DNA from: an uncultured Ruegeria sp.
Lineage (GTDB): Bacteria; Pseudomonadota; Alphaproteobacteria; Rhodobacterales; Rhodobacteraceae
NCBI RefSeq assembly: GCF_947500045.1
Contig: NZ_CANMQQ010000002.1
Span: 248,001-312,000, forward strand
DNA length: 64,000 nt
Direction of reading: 5' to 3'
The notes below the pieces were generated by a model. That model had not been told where the DNA came from. It was given only the letters and a program-made list of their open reading frames with translations, and did not search any database. A program made the position numbers and the translations under genes. This document shows, piece after piece, positions 1 to 9,336 of this stretch (positions are counted from its first letter, which is position 1; each line of letters starts with the position of its first letter).

Positions 1-1491
1 CTCTATGGCACCGACAATATTCTCTTTCTCCACAGCCACGCCGAGAAACTGCATTGGCTTTGGATTTTCCTGACCCCCGTGATCGGGGGGCTGGTTGTCG
101 GGATAATCCTGCACAAATTCACGGATGATGGCCGCGTGCGTTCGGTTGCGGACGTGATCGAAGGATCGGCCATCACAGATGGACGGGTTGAAAAGAAAGC
201 CGGGATCGCCTCGTTCTTTGCCTCGCTGATTACGCTCAGCTCTGGCGGATCCACGGGGCGGGAAGGCCCGGTCGTGCACATGGCGGGGGTTATCTCAACC
301 TGGGTCAGCGATCGCATTCATGCCGATGGTATCACCGGGCGCGACCTGCTGGGCTGCGCCGTGGCCGCCGCCGTTTCGGCCAGTTTTAACGCCCCCATCG
401 CCGGGGCATTGTTCGCTCTTGAAGTGGTGCTGCGCCACTTCGCCGTCCACGCTTTTGCGCCTATCGTTATCGCTTCGGTCGCGGGCACGGTGATCAACCG
501 GCTCGCTTATGGCGACGTGACCGAGTTCACCTTGGATACGCCCGGTTCGCTGCAATTCTACGTGGAATTGCCCGCCTTCCTGATCCTCGGCCTGATCTGC
601 GGACTAGTGTCGCTGCTGCTGATGCGGTCGATTTTCTTTGCCGAAGATATCGGCACACATATCCAGAACCGCCTGTCCCTGCCACGCTGGCTACGGCCCG
701 GAGTTTCAGGCGCAATGCTAGGCCTGCTGGCGATCTGGTTCCCTCATATCATAGGCGTCGGGTACGAGACCACGATCCGCGCCTTAACCGGAGACCTCGT
801 GCTGACCACAGCCATTTTGTTTGCGGTCATGAAAACCGTCGCGGTGGCAATCACCATGGGCGGACGCATGGGGGGCGGCGTGTTTTCACCGTCATTGATG
901 ATCGGAGCACTGACCGGGCTGGCCTTTGGCCTGATTGCCACCGGTTTGCTGCCGGACGTGTCGGGCACCCACACGCTCTATGCCTTTGCCGGAATGGGGG
1001 CAGTGGCGGCGGCGGTGCTGGGTGCGCCGATCTCGACCACGCTGATCGTATTTGAGCTGACCGGAGACTGGCAGATCGGCCTCGCGGTGATGGTTTCGGT
1101 CTCGATGTCCACGGCGTTGGCCTCGCGCCTTGTGGACCGTTCGTTCTTCTTGACCCAGCTAGAGCGCCGCAACGTGCATCTGGCAGCAGGACCGCAGGCC
1201 TATCTGCTGGCCATGTTGCGTGCAGGTGCCGTTATGCGACCGATTGGCGATCCGCGCTCGATCACCAAGGACGAGGCGCTGGAGTTGGTCGAACAGGGTC
1301 TCTGCGTCAAGGCCAGTGCCACGCTTGAAGCCGCCATGCCCTATTTCGACCGCGATGACATCCCTTGTATTCCGGTGGTGATCGTCGACACGGACGGCTG
1401 TGAACAGCCGGTTGGTGCTCTGTATCACGTTGATGCGCTTAAGGCCTATAACCGCGCGCTGGCTGCGACTGCCGCCGAAGAACACTCGTGA
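1..1491 (+). CDS. ClC-type chloride channel/antiporter, 5' end missing
   Basis: Voltage-gated ClC family membrane protein moving chloride, probably in exchange for protons, across the inner membrane. The reading frame is open from base 1, so the true start lies upstream; the GTG at 79 is only an internal codon. The selectivity motif GSTGREGP (encoded near 250-275) and the second conserved motif GGGVFSPS (near 870-900) are intact, with many hydrophobic helices between. The last ~100 residues after the membrane domain look like a poorly conserved CBS-type cytoplasmic tail. It ends one base before the convergent DUF3179 gene. Family assignment is firm; channel versus antiporter is not decided from sequence. 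Confidence 0.9.
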   Translation, partial: LYGTDNILFLHSHAEKLHWLWIFLTPVIGGLVVGIILHKFTDDGRVRSVADVIEGSAITDGRVEKKAGIASFFASLITLSSGGSTGREGPVVHMAGVISTWVSDRIHADGITGRDLLGCAVAAAVSASFNAPIAGALFALEVVLRHFAVHAFAPIVIASVAGTVINRLAYGDVTEFTLDTPGSLQFYVELPAFLILGLICGLVSLLLMRSIFFAEDIGTHIQNRLSLPRWLRPGVSGAMLGLLAIWFPHIIGVGYETTIRALTGDLVLTTAILFAVMKTVAVAITMGGRMGGGVFSPSLMIGALTGLAFGLIATGLLPDVSGTHTLYAFAGMGAVAAAVLGAPISTTLIVFELTGDWQIGLAVMVSVSMSTALASRLVDRSFFLTQLERRNVHLAAGPQAYLLAMLRAGAVMRPIGDPRSITKDEALELVEQGLCVKASATLEAAMPYFDRDDIPCIPVVIVDTDGCEQPVGALYHVDALKAYNRALAATAAEEHS

Positions 1492-2862
1492 TCAGTCGCT
1501 ATAAACGCTGGCCGCGTCGCCCAGATAGTTGTCCCAGGCAAACCAGTACGAGATGTGCCCTGCCACACGGGGCAACTGCGTGCCGTCCGGGGCAACCAGC
1601 GCCTCTTCGGTGACCGTCCACCTGTTGCCTGCCTCGTCCAGCAGCCCGCCACCGGTGGTTGCGCGGAACTGATGCACGCCACGTTCATAAGCGCGCACGC
1701 TGCGCTTTTTGGGGTCACCCATCAGCATCAAAGCCCGCCCACCGATGGCATCATTGATCACGGGTCTGCCCGTGAAAGCATCCAAAGGCCAGGCTCGGGC
1801 CGCACCGAACTGGCGCACTGCAAACACATAATCCTTTTGTCGGTGCGCGGACTGATCTACCAGAGCCGGGAACATCAAATCGGGCGAGGCGAAATATTCT
1901 CGGTAAACGACGCCAGAGCCATAGTTTCGCCGATACCCGGTGGTCTCCGACAGCACGCGGGTGCCGGGGTGCGAGGCCTTCCAGCTATCCCACCGCGTAA
2001 TTACCACCGGGCGTTGCTTTAATTCGATCCCGCTGTCGACCAGAGGGCCAACGACCGGCTTGCCGGTGTACTGGTTCCACAGTGAATGTGTCTCGCGATC
2101 AAACATCAGTTTGTTTGACCGATAGAGAAACCCGGACGAGCCAAATACAAGTGGTTTCCGGCGCCCCGCCACCTGCGTTTCGAACAAAATCCCCGAGCCG
2201 CAGAGCGTGCAATAGGCCAGCGCAACCGAAACGCCTCCGATCACGTCATTGAACATCTCGTGCCAACCCATGATCCGCAGCGGATAGGCGCGCTCATCTC
2301 CGTTAATCGAGACGCCAAAGACAAGATCGTCATCTTTCAGATAGTCCGCCTGTGCCGCCGGAATTAGCTTGGGATTGTCCAGCGATGGGATGCCATCCTT
2401 GACCACGCCGCCCCAGGCGATCTCTTCCAGCCGGATCTTCATTTTGCTGCGCTTTAGATATTCAGGGCGCAGAAATACATCGAAGTTCTGATCTACGCCC
2501 AACAAAAGCTCGCGTTTGAACGGAACCAGCGACGGATGGGGAACAATCTGAGGGTTCCTTTCTTGCCATAGCATCCATTCGAACCAACTTGCGCCGAGGG
2601 ATTCTCCGGTCAGTGTTTCCATGACCTTCGTAATGTCTCCCACACGTCGCCCGCTGAACCGCATCGATGTCAGAAGTGCTGATACAACATCGGGATCGCC
2701 GCGCTTGATCAGAAACTCCATACTTGTTTTGAATTCTGCATTCCCTCCGAACACGGTTGAGCGTACGGCGCTATGAACAGGGTCGTCCTGCGCCCACAAT
2801 GTCGCGGGCACGAACATCCCTGCACCCAGCAATCCGGCCAAGCCTCGACGTGTGATCGACAT
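1492..2862 (-). CDS. Exported DUF3179 domain protein
   Basis: 456 aa. The N-terminus MSITRRGLAGLLGAG has a twin-arginine pair followed by a hydrophobic stretch and an A-x-A-type end (LWAQ), so it is probably a Tat substrate exported to the periplasm. The rest matches my memory of DUF3179, a family of unknown function: motifs such as GDERAYPLRIMGWHEMFND, YCTLCGSG and FGSSGFLYRSNKLMFDRET are typical. The two Cys in CTLCGSG could bind metal or haem, but that is a guess. The stop codon abuts the ClC gene's stop, leaving no room for a separate terminator between them. Confidence 0.85.
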   Translation of the reverse strand: MSITRRGLAGLLGAGMFVPATLWAQDDPVHSAVRSTVFGGNAEFKTSMEFLIKRGDPDVVSALLTSMRFSGRRVGDITKVMETLTGESLGASWFEWMLWQERNPQIVPHPSLVPFKRELLLGVDQNFDVFLRPEYLKRSKMKIRLEEIAWGGVVKDGIPSLDNPKLIPAAQADYLKDDDLVFGVSINGDERAYPLRIMGWHEMFNDVIGGVSVALAYCTLCGSGILFETQVAGRRKPLVFGSSGFLYRSNKLMFDRETHSLWNQYTGKPVVGPLVDSGIELKQRPVVITRWDSWKASHPGTRVLSETTGYRRNYGSGVVYREYFASPDLMFPALVDQSAHRQKDYVFAVRQFGAARAWPLDAFTGRPVINDAIGGRALMLMGDPKKRSVRAYERGVHQFRATTGGGLLDEAGNRWTVTEEALVAPDGTQLPRVAGHISYWFAWDNYLGDAASVYSD

Positions 2863-3196
2863 GGCATCCTCCGATTTCGTCCATCTCCAGTCTGCCTGTA
2901 AAGCGCATCACATTCACGCAACACCCGCGTGAACCGTTCGTAACATCCCGAAGCTTCGTGCATCCGGCATAAACACGAGCAAACCAGTGTGATCGGGACG
3001 TGATGCATGCCTTTGGCAACCTGACATTCGCGTAAGTGCTTGCTCTGATAAATGGCCAAACAGAATTAGTTCGCAGGCATATTCCGGTGCCTCGACAACG
3101 CGTGTATCAACCCACATGATAACCGGCGAGGCTACGGTTGATGACTCATTTGTCACGATGGCAAATGTAAAGGAATACGAAGAAGGGAAGCACTCT
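2863..3196. promoter_or_regulatory. Divergent intergenic region with one perfect inverted repeat
   Basis: This 334-bp gap separates the DUF3179 gene (left) from the ureohydrolase (right). It holds a perfect 7-bp inverted repeat TTCACGC-N7-GCGTGAA at 2913-2933, about 50 bp upstream of the DUF3179 start, which is operator-like. A run in frame with the ureohydrolase begins with an ATG at 3116, but that ATG has no good ribosome site. I see no RNA gene or convincing ORF. Confidence 0.4.
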
Positions 3197-4168
3197 ATGC
3201 AGGATCATGGTTATGAAGCGGGCAGGTTGAACCTGCCGTTTGTCGGTATCTCGACCTTCGCCAAATCTCCATACGTCGAGAATTGGAACGAAATCGATGC
3301 TGACGTCGCGATAGTGGGGGCACCGTTTGATTTCGGCACTCAATGGCGCCCGGGCGCACGATTTGGGCCGCGGGCTGTGCGCGAAGCTTCGACCTTGTTC
3401 AGTTTCGGCCACGCCGGGGCATATGACCATGAAGATGACGCGACCTATCTGGATGGTTCGGTGCGGATGGTCGATCTGGGGGATGCGGATATCATCCACA
3501 CCAAGACTGAAGAAAGCCACGCGAATATCGCGCATGCTGTGGGCAAGATCCTGCAGGCGGGTGCTTTGCCGGTGACCATTGGTGGCGATCATTCAATCAA
3601 CATCCCCTGCATCAATGCCTTTGCCGAAGAGTGCGCGCAGAACGGGCCAATCCATGTGGTCCAAATTGACGCGCATTTGGATTTTGTCGACGAACGACAT
3701 GGGGTGACCGTCGGACACGGCAACCCGATGCGGCGGGCAATCGAGAAAGACTATGTCTCGGGCATGACGCAATTGGGTATCAGAAATGTTTCATCCACTG
3801 CAAAGGAAGGCTACGAGGATGCCCGCGCGCGCGGGTCGGATATCTTGTCGGTGCGGCAGGTGCGCAAGTTGGGATCCGAGGCGGTGTTGGCACGCATCCC
3901 GGAAGGCGCGCGCTATTATGTGACGATCGATATCGATGCCTTTTGCCCCTCGATTGCTTCGGGCACCGGGACGCCCAGCCACGGGGGATTTCAGTATTAC
4001 GATGTGCTGGAGATTCTGCAGGGATTGGCCAAACGCGGCGATGTCGTCGGCATCGATCTGGTCGAAGTTGCCCCGGCGTATGATCCGACCGAAAGCACGC
4101 AAATCCTGGCGGCTCAGCTGCTGCTGAACTTTCTGGGCTTTATCTTTCACGAACGCGCCCAGCGGTAG
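3197..4168 (+). CDS. Ureohydrolase of the arginase/agmatinase family
   Basis: Mn-dependent enzyme hydrolysing a guanidino group to urea plus an amine; substrate is not fixed by sequence. Family motifs are present in order: GGDHS, IDAHLDF, and TIDIDAFCPS, followed by GTGTPSHGG and the C-terminal EVAPAYDPTE that closely resembles agmatinases. Metal ligands (His, Asp-x-His-x-x-x-Asp style, and D-x-D) appear intact, but the usual DxDxxDP motif reads DIDAFCP, with Cys for the last Asp. The ATG at 3197 is chosen because AGAAGGGAAG precedes it at good spacing and it gives 323 aa, normal for the family; an upstream ATG at 3116 would add 27 residues. It converges with the creatinase gene, which also releases urea. 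Confidence 0.85.
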   Translation: MQDHGYEAGRLNLPFVGISTFAKSPYVENWNEIDADVAIVGAPFDFGTQWRPGARFGPRAVREASTLFSFGHAGAYDHEDDATYLDGSVRMVDLGDADIIHTKTEESHANIAHAVGKILQAGALPVTIGGDHSINIPCINAFAEECAQNGPIHVVQIDAHLDFVDERHGVTVGHGNPMRRAIEKDYVSGMTQLGIRNVSSTAKEGYEDARARGSDILSVRQVRKLGSEAVLARIPEGARYYVTIDIDAFCPSIASGTGTPSHGGFQYYDVLEILQGLAKRGDVVGIDLVEVAPAYDPTESTQILAAQLLLNFLGFIFHERAQR

Positions 4169-4170
4169 TA

Positions 4171-4200
4171 GGTGGGGCGATCAGCCCCACCCGTTTTCTT
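4171..4200. terminator. Bidirectional terminator between convergent genes
   Basis: Perfect 8-bp stem GGTGGGGC/GCCCCACC (4171-4178 and 4184-4191), loop GATCA, followed on the plus strand by CGTTTTCTT. It sits right after the ureohydrolase stop and overlaps the end of the creatinase gene, so it probably ends transcription from the left and perhaps from both sides. Confidence 0.8.
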
Positions 4201-5419
4201 ATGCGTCGATAATGTTGTGTCCGGGACCGTAAGGGAAGCCGGTGATGTTCTCGGCGCCGTCTTCGCCCACCACGAGGATATCGTGCTCGCGATAACCTCC
4301 TGCGCCGGGCTGGCCTTCGGGAATCCACAGCATCGGCTCGATCGAGACAACCATGCCGGGTTCCAGCACCGTGTCGATATCCTCGCGCAATTCCAGACCA
4401 GCCTCGCGCCCGTAGTAGTGGCTGAGGATGCCAAAGGAATGGCCATAGCCGAATGAGCGGTATTGCAGCAGACCTTCATCAGCGAACAAGCGGTTGATCT
4501 CGGCGGTGATGCCCGAGCATGTTGCACCGGGTTTGATCAGGCTCAGACCCAGTTCGTGCGCAGCCACGTTTGCCTTCCACAGACGCAGGCTATCAGCATC
4601 AGGCTCGCCCAGAAACAGGGTGCGTTCCAGCGCTGTGTAATAGCCCGAGATCATCGGGAAAGTGTTCAGCGACAGGATATCGCCTTTTTGCAGTGCACGT
4701 TTGGTGACCGGGTTATGCGCGCCGTCTGTATTGAGACCCGACTGGAACCAAACCCACGTATCACGGTATTCAGCTTCTGGATAAGCGCGGGCAATCTCGG
4801 CTTCCATCGCGTCGCGACCGGCCATGGCGATCTCGATCTCGGTCGCGCCTTCGCGGATGGCCGCGTGGATGGCTGCTCCACCCACGTCTGCTGTACGGGC
4901 TCCGCCTTTGATCAGCTCGATCTCTTCTGCCGATTTCACCATGCGGGCGAACATTGTGTCAGGTGCAATGTCGATCAGTTCCGGCCCGCCCAACATCTCC
5001 AGCGCCGTATTGCGTGCAGCCAGAGTAATATGGTCGCCTTCGATACCAATTCGTTTGGCACCACCGGTCAGGTTGGACACGGCGCGCCAGTAATTGTCGC
5101 GCTTCCAGTCGGTGTAGATCACGTTGTCCTCGACCGAGCGGCGCCACGGCTGACCGGCATCAATGTTGGCAGATACGGTTGTACAGGCATCCTGTGTCAC
5201 CACGCAGCCGTAAGGGCGACCGAAGGAGCAATACAGAAAGCCTGAATAATAGGCGATGTTCTGCATTGACGTCAGCAGCACCGCCGGGATGTCATGCTTG
5301 GCCATAATCGCACGCAGCGCACCAAGGCGGCGGTTATATTCGCCCTTGCTGAACGGCAGGGGGGCTTTTTCACCATTGTGGCAGGTGAAATATTCGGGGC
5401 GTCTGGTTGTGTCTGTCAT
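4199..5419 (-). CDS. Creatinase (creatine amidinohydrolase)
   Basis: Hydrolyses creatine to sarcosine and urea (EC 3.5.3.3), cytosolic homodimer with the 'pita-bread' fold. I recognise strong similarity along the whole length to Pseudomonas creatinase: FLYCSFGRPYG, SANIDAGQPWRRS, YTDWKRDNYW, the catalytic-His segment NTDGAHNP, ALERTLFLG, and FGYGHSFGILSHYYGREAGL. It lacks the metal ligands of M24 peptidases, as true creatinases do. Start at 5419 (MTDTTRRPE) follows GAGAGAA; the ATG at 5434 lies before that site. About 406 aa, family size. It is the last gene of a leftward operon with an ABC importer, so a related guanidino substrate is possible. Confidence 0.9.
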   Translation of the reverse strand: MTDTTRRPEYFTCHNGEKAPLPFSKGEYNRRLGALRAIMAKHDIPAVLLTSMQNIAYYSGFLYCSFGRPYGCVVTQDACTTVSANIDAGQPWRRSVEDNVIYTDWKRDNYWRAVSNLTGGAKRIGIEGDHITLAARNTALEMLGGPELIDIAPDTMFARMVKSAEEIELIKGGARTADVGGAAIHAAIREGATEIEIAMAGRDAMEAEIARAYPEAEYRDTWVWFQSGLNTDGAHNPVTKRALQKGDILSLNTFPMISGYYTALERTLFLGEPDADSLRLWKANVAAHELGLSLIKPGATCSGITAEINRLFADEGLLQYRSFGYGHSFGILSHYYGREAGLELREDIDTVLEPGMVVSIEPMLWIPEGQPGAGGYREHDILVVGEDGAENITGFPYGPGHNIIDA

Positions 5420-5580
5420 CACTGGTTCTCTCATCTATGCCGGGCGGCAAACCCGGCCACTTGTCCCGGCGTTCAGGACAGGCGGTCTCGGGGTCCGAGA
5501 GCCGATCACCCCCGATGATACCGCGACGCCATCGCGGCTGAGGTGAACGGGTGAATCGTTAGATCAGGTGCGCGTCTGCG

Positions 5581-6792
5581 TCAAGCCGGAGAAAGCCCTC
5601 GCAGACGTTCAGACCGGCGGCGCAGCAATTCGACCGTGGTCAATAGTGCGATCGACAGGACAACGAGGATTGTCGCAACAGCCAGAATGGTCGGGCTGAT
5701 CTGTTCCCGCAGGCCGGTGAACATCTGCCATGGCAAGGTTTTCTGGCTGGCCGAGCCGACGAACAGCACCACGACGACTTCGTCGAACGAGGTGATGAAG
5801 GCAAATAGGCCACCCGAGATCACGCCCGGCAGGATCAGGGGCATCTGAATCTTGAAGAACGTCCGCACCGGTCCCGCGCCCATATTCGCCGCTGCCCGGG
5901 TCAATGAGCGATCAAAGCCCACAAGTGTTGCAGTGACGGTAATGATAACAAACGGGATACCCAAGACCGCATGGGCAAGGATCACTTTCACATAACCCAC
6001 GAAGTTCTTGTTCATGCCCAGCGTACCTTCCATGAAGCGACCGATATCGCTGTAGAAGAAGAACATGCCGGTGGCCGAGATAATCAGCGGTACGATCATC
6101 GGTGAGATCAGGATGCCCATGATCGCACGGCGGCCGGGAACGTGGCTTTGGCTGAGGCCGATGGCCGCCAGCGTGCCGAGAGAGACCGAGATGACTGTCG
6201 CAATCGGCGCAATGATCAGTGAGTTCTTAAAGCTGCGCTGCCATTCATTGTTGGTAAAGAAGTCGCGATAATGCTTCAGCGAATACCCTTCGGGGTCGAG
6301 ACTCAGCATCTCAGGCGTGAAGGTAAAGAAGTCTTGCGCGTTGAACGACAGCGGCAGAACCACAAGGATTGGGGTGATCAGGAACACGAAGATTGCGCCG
6401 CAGGTCACCCGGAACAGATAGTGATAGAACACCTGTTTTGGCGTCAGATAGCTGAGTAGTTTGCGGCGATAACGGCCTTCATAAAGCCAATAGATAAAGA
6501 AGATGAAGAACCAGCCGCCCAACAGGCCCAGAATGCCACCCATCGGACCTGACATCAGGAAACCGACGACGCCGAAACCCAAGATATTGATCCAGCGCGC
6601 CAGTTTTTCGTTCTTCAGAACGTTGATGTAGACCCAGGCTAGCGCCGCGATTAGCGCCGCACCGCCCAGGATGCCCAAAAGGATCGAGCCGTTGCCCGCG
6701 CCGACAAAGACGCCGGCGAAGGCGCCCGCCAAGGCGACACTGGGCAGAACCATGGAGAGAGGTTTGCGGGATATCGGTGTAAGTGCAGCCAT
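5581..6792 (-). CDS. ABC importer permease, PotC type
   Basis: 403 aa inner-membrane permease of the spermidine/putrescine-type (PotC/FbpB-like) family. The C-terminal two thirds carry the normal permease core, with the ATPase-contacting loop around AAANMGAGPVRTFFKIQMPLI (EAA-type motif). It is unusual in having an additional ~110-residue N-terminal region with about four hydrophobic segments before the canonical first helix; usual PotC proteins are ~270 aa. Five bases separate it from the partner permease upstream in the operon. Substrate inferred only from context. Confidence 0.85.
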   Translation of the reverse strand: MAALTPISRKPLSMVLPSVALAGAFAGVFVGAGNGSILLGILGGAALIAALAWVYINVLKNEKLARWINILGFGVVGFLMSGPMGGILGLLGGWFFIFFIYWLYEGRYRRKLLSYLTPKQVFYHYLFRVTCGAIFVFLITPILVVLPLSFNAQDFFTFTPEMLSLDPEGYSLKHYRDFFTNNEWQRSFKNSLIIAPIATVISVSLGTLAAIGLSQSHVPGRRAIMGILISPMIVPLIISATGMFFFYSDIGRFMEGTLGMNKNFVGYVKVILAHAVLGIPFVIITVTATLVGFDRSLTRAAANMGAGPVRTFFKIQMPLILPGVISGGLFAFITSFDEVVVVLFVGSASQKTLPWQMFTGLREQISPTILAVATILVVLSIALLTTVELLRRRSERLRGLSPA

Positions 6793-6797
6793 GTCGA

Positions 6798-8072
6798 TTA
6801 TCCCAACTTCACGTTATCAATGCCCACGATCTTGTCGTAGACCCAGTAGAGCAGCATGACGACACCCAGCAGGATCGTGCCCAGAGCCGCGGCCAGACCC
6901 CAATTCAGCGAGGACGAGATGTGATAGGCGATCCGGTTCGAGATGAAGACACCTTTGGTGCCGCCCACAATTTCAGGCGTGATGTAGTAACCGATCGACA
7001 GAATGAACACGAGGATCGAGCCCGCTCCGATACCTGGAATGGATTGCGGGAAGTAAATACGCCAGAAGGTCGTCCAGTTGGTCGCGCCCATGGATTTCGC
7101 CGCCCGGGTATAAGTCACCGGGATCGTCTGCATCACTGAATACATCGGCAAGATCATGAACGGCAGTAGGATATGCGTCATCGCAATGATCGTGCCTATC
7201 TGGTTGTTGATGATCACCAATCGCGCGTCGTCGGCCACAAGTCCAAGCCAGACCAATGTTTCATTAATTACGCCCTGTTGTTGCAACATCACTTTCCACG
7301 CCGAGGTACGCACCAGAAGTGAGGTCCAGAATGGCAGGAGGACAAGGATCATCAGCAGGTTCGACACCCGCATCGGCAATGTCGCCAGCAGGTAGCTAAC
7401 CGGATAGGCCAGCAAGATACAGGCCCCGGTGATTACCAGAGACATGAATAGTGTGCGGCCAAACAGCTTGATCAGAATTTGCTTATCTTCGGGCTGCGAC
7501 TGCGCGCCTTCGGGCGTGCGGCGCATGTCGACCGCATTCAGGAAATAACCATTGGTGATGGCGGGCGAGTGGGTCTTGATCACTGCCCAGGTATTTGGCT
7601 CTCCCCAGCCTTCGTGAATCTCGATGATCTGTTCCTTGAACGGCCCATCGGTTTCGGGGTCCATCTTGCCCATTTTCCGACCCGAGCGGCGGAACATCGA
7701 AGACATACCAGTCTCTTCGTAGTTCAGACGCGACCCCAGGCGGGTATGTGTCTTGCTGTCGACAGCGATGACCATATCGCGGACAAAGGCGTCATAGACG
7801 GCCTCACCGGGTAATTCGCCACTGTGCTCATCCCAGCTTTGCAACGCCTCGACGGTCAAGGGCAGTGTTTCCTGCACGATGTTGTTTTCGACCGACCGGA
7901 ACAGCATTGAAGCGATCGGTACGATGAATGAGAACAGGACGAACAGTAGCAGAGGGGCCACCAGCATCAACGCGCGCAGCTTCTGCCGCCGCAACGAACG
8001 TGCCAGCGATTGCTTGAGCGGCGTTCCATCCGCTGCCAGCATAGGTCCGGCGTTTTGGCTTGCGTCAGTCAT
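6798..8072 (-). CDS. ABC importer permease, PotB type
   Basis: 424 aa inner-membrane permease, partner of the PotC-type subunit downstream. TM1 lies near residues 35-55 (LMLVAPLLLFVLFSFIVPIA), followed by a long hydrophilic, presumably periplasmic insertion to about residue 200, then the standard helix bundle with the EAA-type loop AAKSMGATNWTTFWRIYFPQ. The large insertion between TM1 and TM2 is longer than in E. coli PotB. Start ATG at 8072, preceded by a hairpin region separating it from the binding-protein gene. Confidence 0.85.
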   Translation of the reverse strand: MTDASQNAGPMLAADGTPLKQSLARSLRRQKLRALMLVAPLLLFVLFSFIVPIASMLFRSVENNIVQETLPLTVEALQSWDEHSGELPGEAVYDAFVRDMVIAVDSKTHTRLGSRLNYEETGMSSMFRRSGRKMGKMDPETDGPFKEQIIEIHEGWGEPNTWAVIKTHSPAITNGYFLNAVDMRRTPEGAQSQPEDKQILIKLFGRTLFMSLVITGACILLAYPVSYLLATLPMRVSNLLMILVLLPFWTSLLVRTSAWKVMLQQQGVINETLVWLGLVADDARLVIINNQIGTIIAMTHILLPFMILPMYSVMQTIPVTYTRAAKSMGATNWTTFWRIYFPQSIPGIGAGSILVFILSIGYYITPEIVGGTKGVFISNRIAYHISSSLNWGLAAALGTILLGVVMLLYWVYDKIVGIDNVKLG

Positions 8073-8098
8073 TGGTGCCCCTTGGGTTTTCTTTGATC

Positions 8099-8120
8099 CG
8101 GGGGCGGCGCACCGCCCCCG
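8099..8120 (-). terminator. Intercistronic hairpin after the binding-protein gene
   Basis: Perfect 9-bp stem CGGGGGCGG/CCGCCCCCG with a 4-base loop, placed between the binding-protein stop and the permease start. There is no long U tract, so it probably acts as a partial terminator or 3' mRNA stabiliser that raises binding protein over permease, a common layout in ABC operons. Confidence 0.6.
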
Positions 8121-8142
8121 AAATTGTCAGGTAATCAGATAC

Positions 8143-9234
8143 TTACTGTGCCAGCCACGCCTGGAATTTGGCGTCGATGTCGTCGCGGTAGTCAGCCCAG
8201 AACTCGTAGTTATACAGGAACGTGTTCTCGGCGTTTGCCGGGTCGGTTGGCATATGCGGCGCCATGTCGATGCCCAGATCTGCGTGCTGACCTACCAGCG
8301 GTGCAGACGAGGCGCGGGCCGGACCGTACGAGATGTACTTGGCCTGATCCGCCAGACGCTGGGTGTCGGTTGCGAACATGATGTAGTCCAGCGCGCGCTG
8401 CTTGCGCTCATCGCTTAGGCCAGCCGGGATGATCCAACCGTCCAGATCGAATACCTGCGCGTCCCAAAGCATGGCGACGGGTTGCTTCTGTTCTTCAATC
8501 ACGCTGAACAGGCGGCCATTATAGGTCGAACCCATGACAACTTCGCCATCGGCCAGTAGCTGCGGCGTATCTGCACCGGCAGACCACCAGACAACGTTGT
8601 CTTTGATGGTGCCTAGCTTGGCCAACGCTTGTTCCTGACCTTCCGGAGTTGCCAAAACGTCATAGACGTCGTCCTTTGCAACACCGTCACAGAGCAGGGC
8701 CCATTCCATGTTGTTGATTGGGCGCTTTTCCAGCGAACGCTTGCCGGGATAGTTTTCCAGATCGAACACGGCGCAGATATCGCTGGGCGGAGTGTCACCC
8801 ACCAGATCGGTGCGATAGCCGAAAGTGGTCGAATACACGATTTGCGGGATAAAGCAGTCGCTGACCAGCAGGTCACCGAAATCATCCGCGGCCGAGGTGC
8901 CATCGGGCGCCGGAGCCAGCATGGTGTCAGGATCGATTTCCATCGCCAGACCCTCGTCGCACAGACGGATCGCATCCGCTGCAACAACGTCAACCACGTC
9001 CCAGGTGATGTTGCCGGCTTCGTTCATCGCGCGCAGCTTAGCCACAGCTTCAGCCGAGCTGTCATCATTCAGAATGGTGACGCCGGTCTTTTCCGAATAG
9101 GGCTCGTGATACGCCTTGAGCTGCGATTTGGAATAGGCGCCACCCCAAGAGACGATGGTCATCTCTTGCGCGGAAACGCCACCGGCCGCTGTCATCAGAG
9201 CCGCTGCGGTCAGCAGTGTCTTTGTTGGTTTCAT
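8143..9234 (-). CDS. Periplasmic binding protein of the ABC importer (PotD/PotF type)
   Basis: 363 aa extracellular solute-binding protein, family 1 polyamine-binding type. Sec signal peptide at residues 1-22 (KTLLTAAALMTAAGGVSA then Q). The mature start EMTIVSWGGAYSKSQ is typical of PotD-like proteins, and the lobes contain VWWSAGADTPQLLADGEV and GWIIPAGL. Determines importer specificity; linkage to creatinase suggests creatine or another cationic or zwitterionic guanidino compound rather than spermidine, but this is inference. Confidence 0.9.
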   Translation of the reverse strand: MKPTKTLLTAAALMTAAGGVSAQEMTIVSWGGAYSKSQLKAYHEPYSEKTGVTILNDDSSAEAVAKLRAMNEAGNITWDVVDVVAADAIRLCDEGLAMEIDPDTMLAPAPDGTSAADDFGDLLVSDCFIPQIVYSTTFGYRTDLVGDTPPSDICAVFDLENYPGKRSLEKRPINNMEWALLCDGVAKDDVYDVLATPEGQEQALAKLGTIKDNVVWWSAGADTPQLLADGEVVMGSTYNGRLFSVIEEQKQPVAMLWDAQVFDLDGWIIPAGLSDERKQRALDYIMFATDTQRLADQAKYISYGPARASSAPLVGQHADLGIDMAPHMPTDPANAENTFLYNYEFWADYRDDIDAKFQAWLAQ

Positions 9235-9307
9235 GTGTTACTCCCAGTACATCCCGTTGATTGTATGGTCAGCTAGCGCACGGGATTCGCCAGCCGGTCC
9301 CTCAGTG

Positions 9308-9333
9308 AAGCCGCGTTTGTCCCCACGCGGCTT
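9308..9333 (-). terminator. Hairpin downstream of the ABC ATPase gene
   Basis: Perfect 8-bp inverted repeat AAGCCGCG/CGCGGCTT (9308-9315, 9326-9333) just after the ATPase stop and before the binding-protein gene. No U tract; possibly an mRNA-processing or attenuation hairpin. Confidence 0.45.
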
Positions 9334-9336
9334 GGT

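Noticed and set aside
79-81. GTG at 79 as the start of the ClC gene
   Set aside because: The frame is open to base 1 and the upstream residues read like ClC sequence, so the gene is cut by the window edge.
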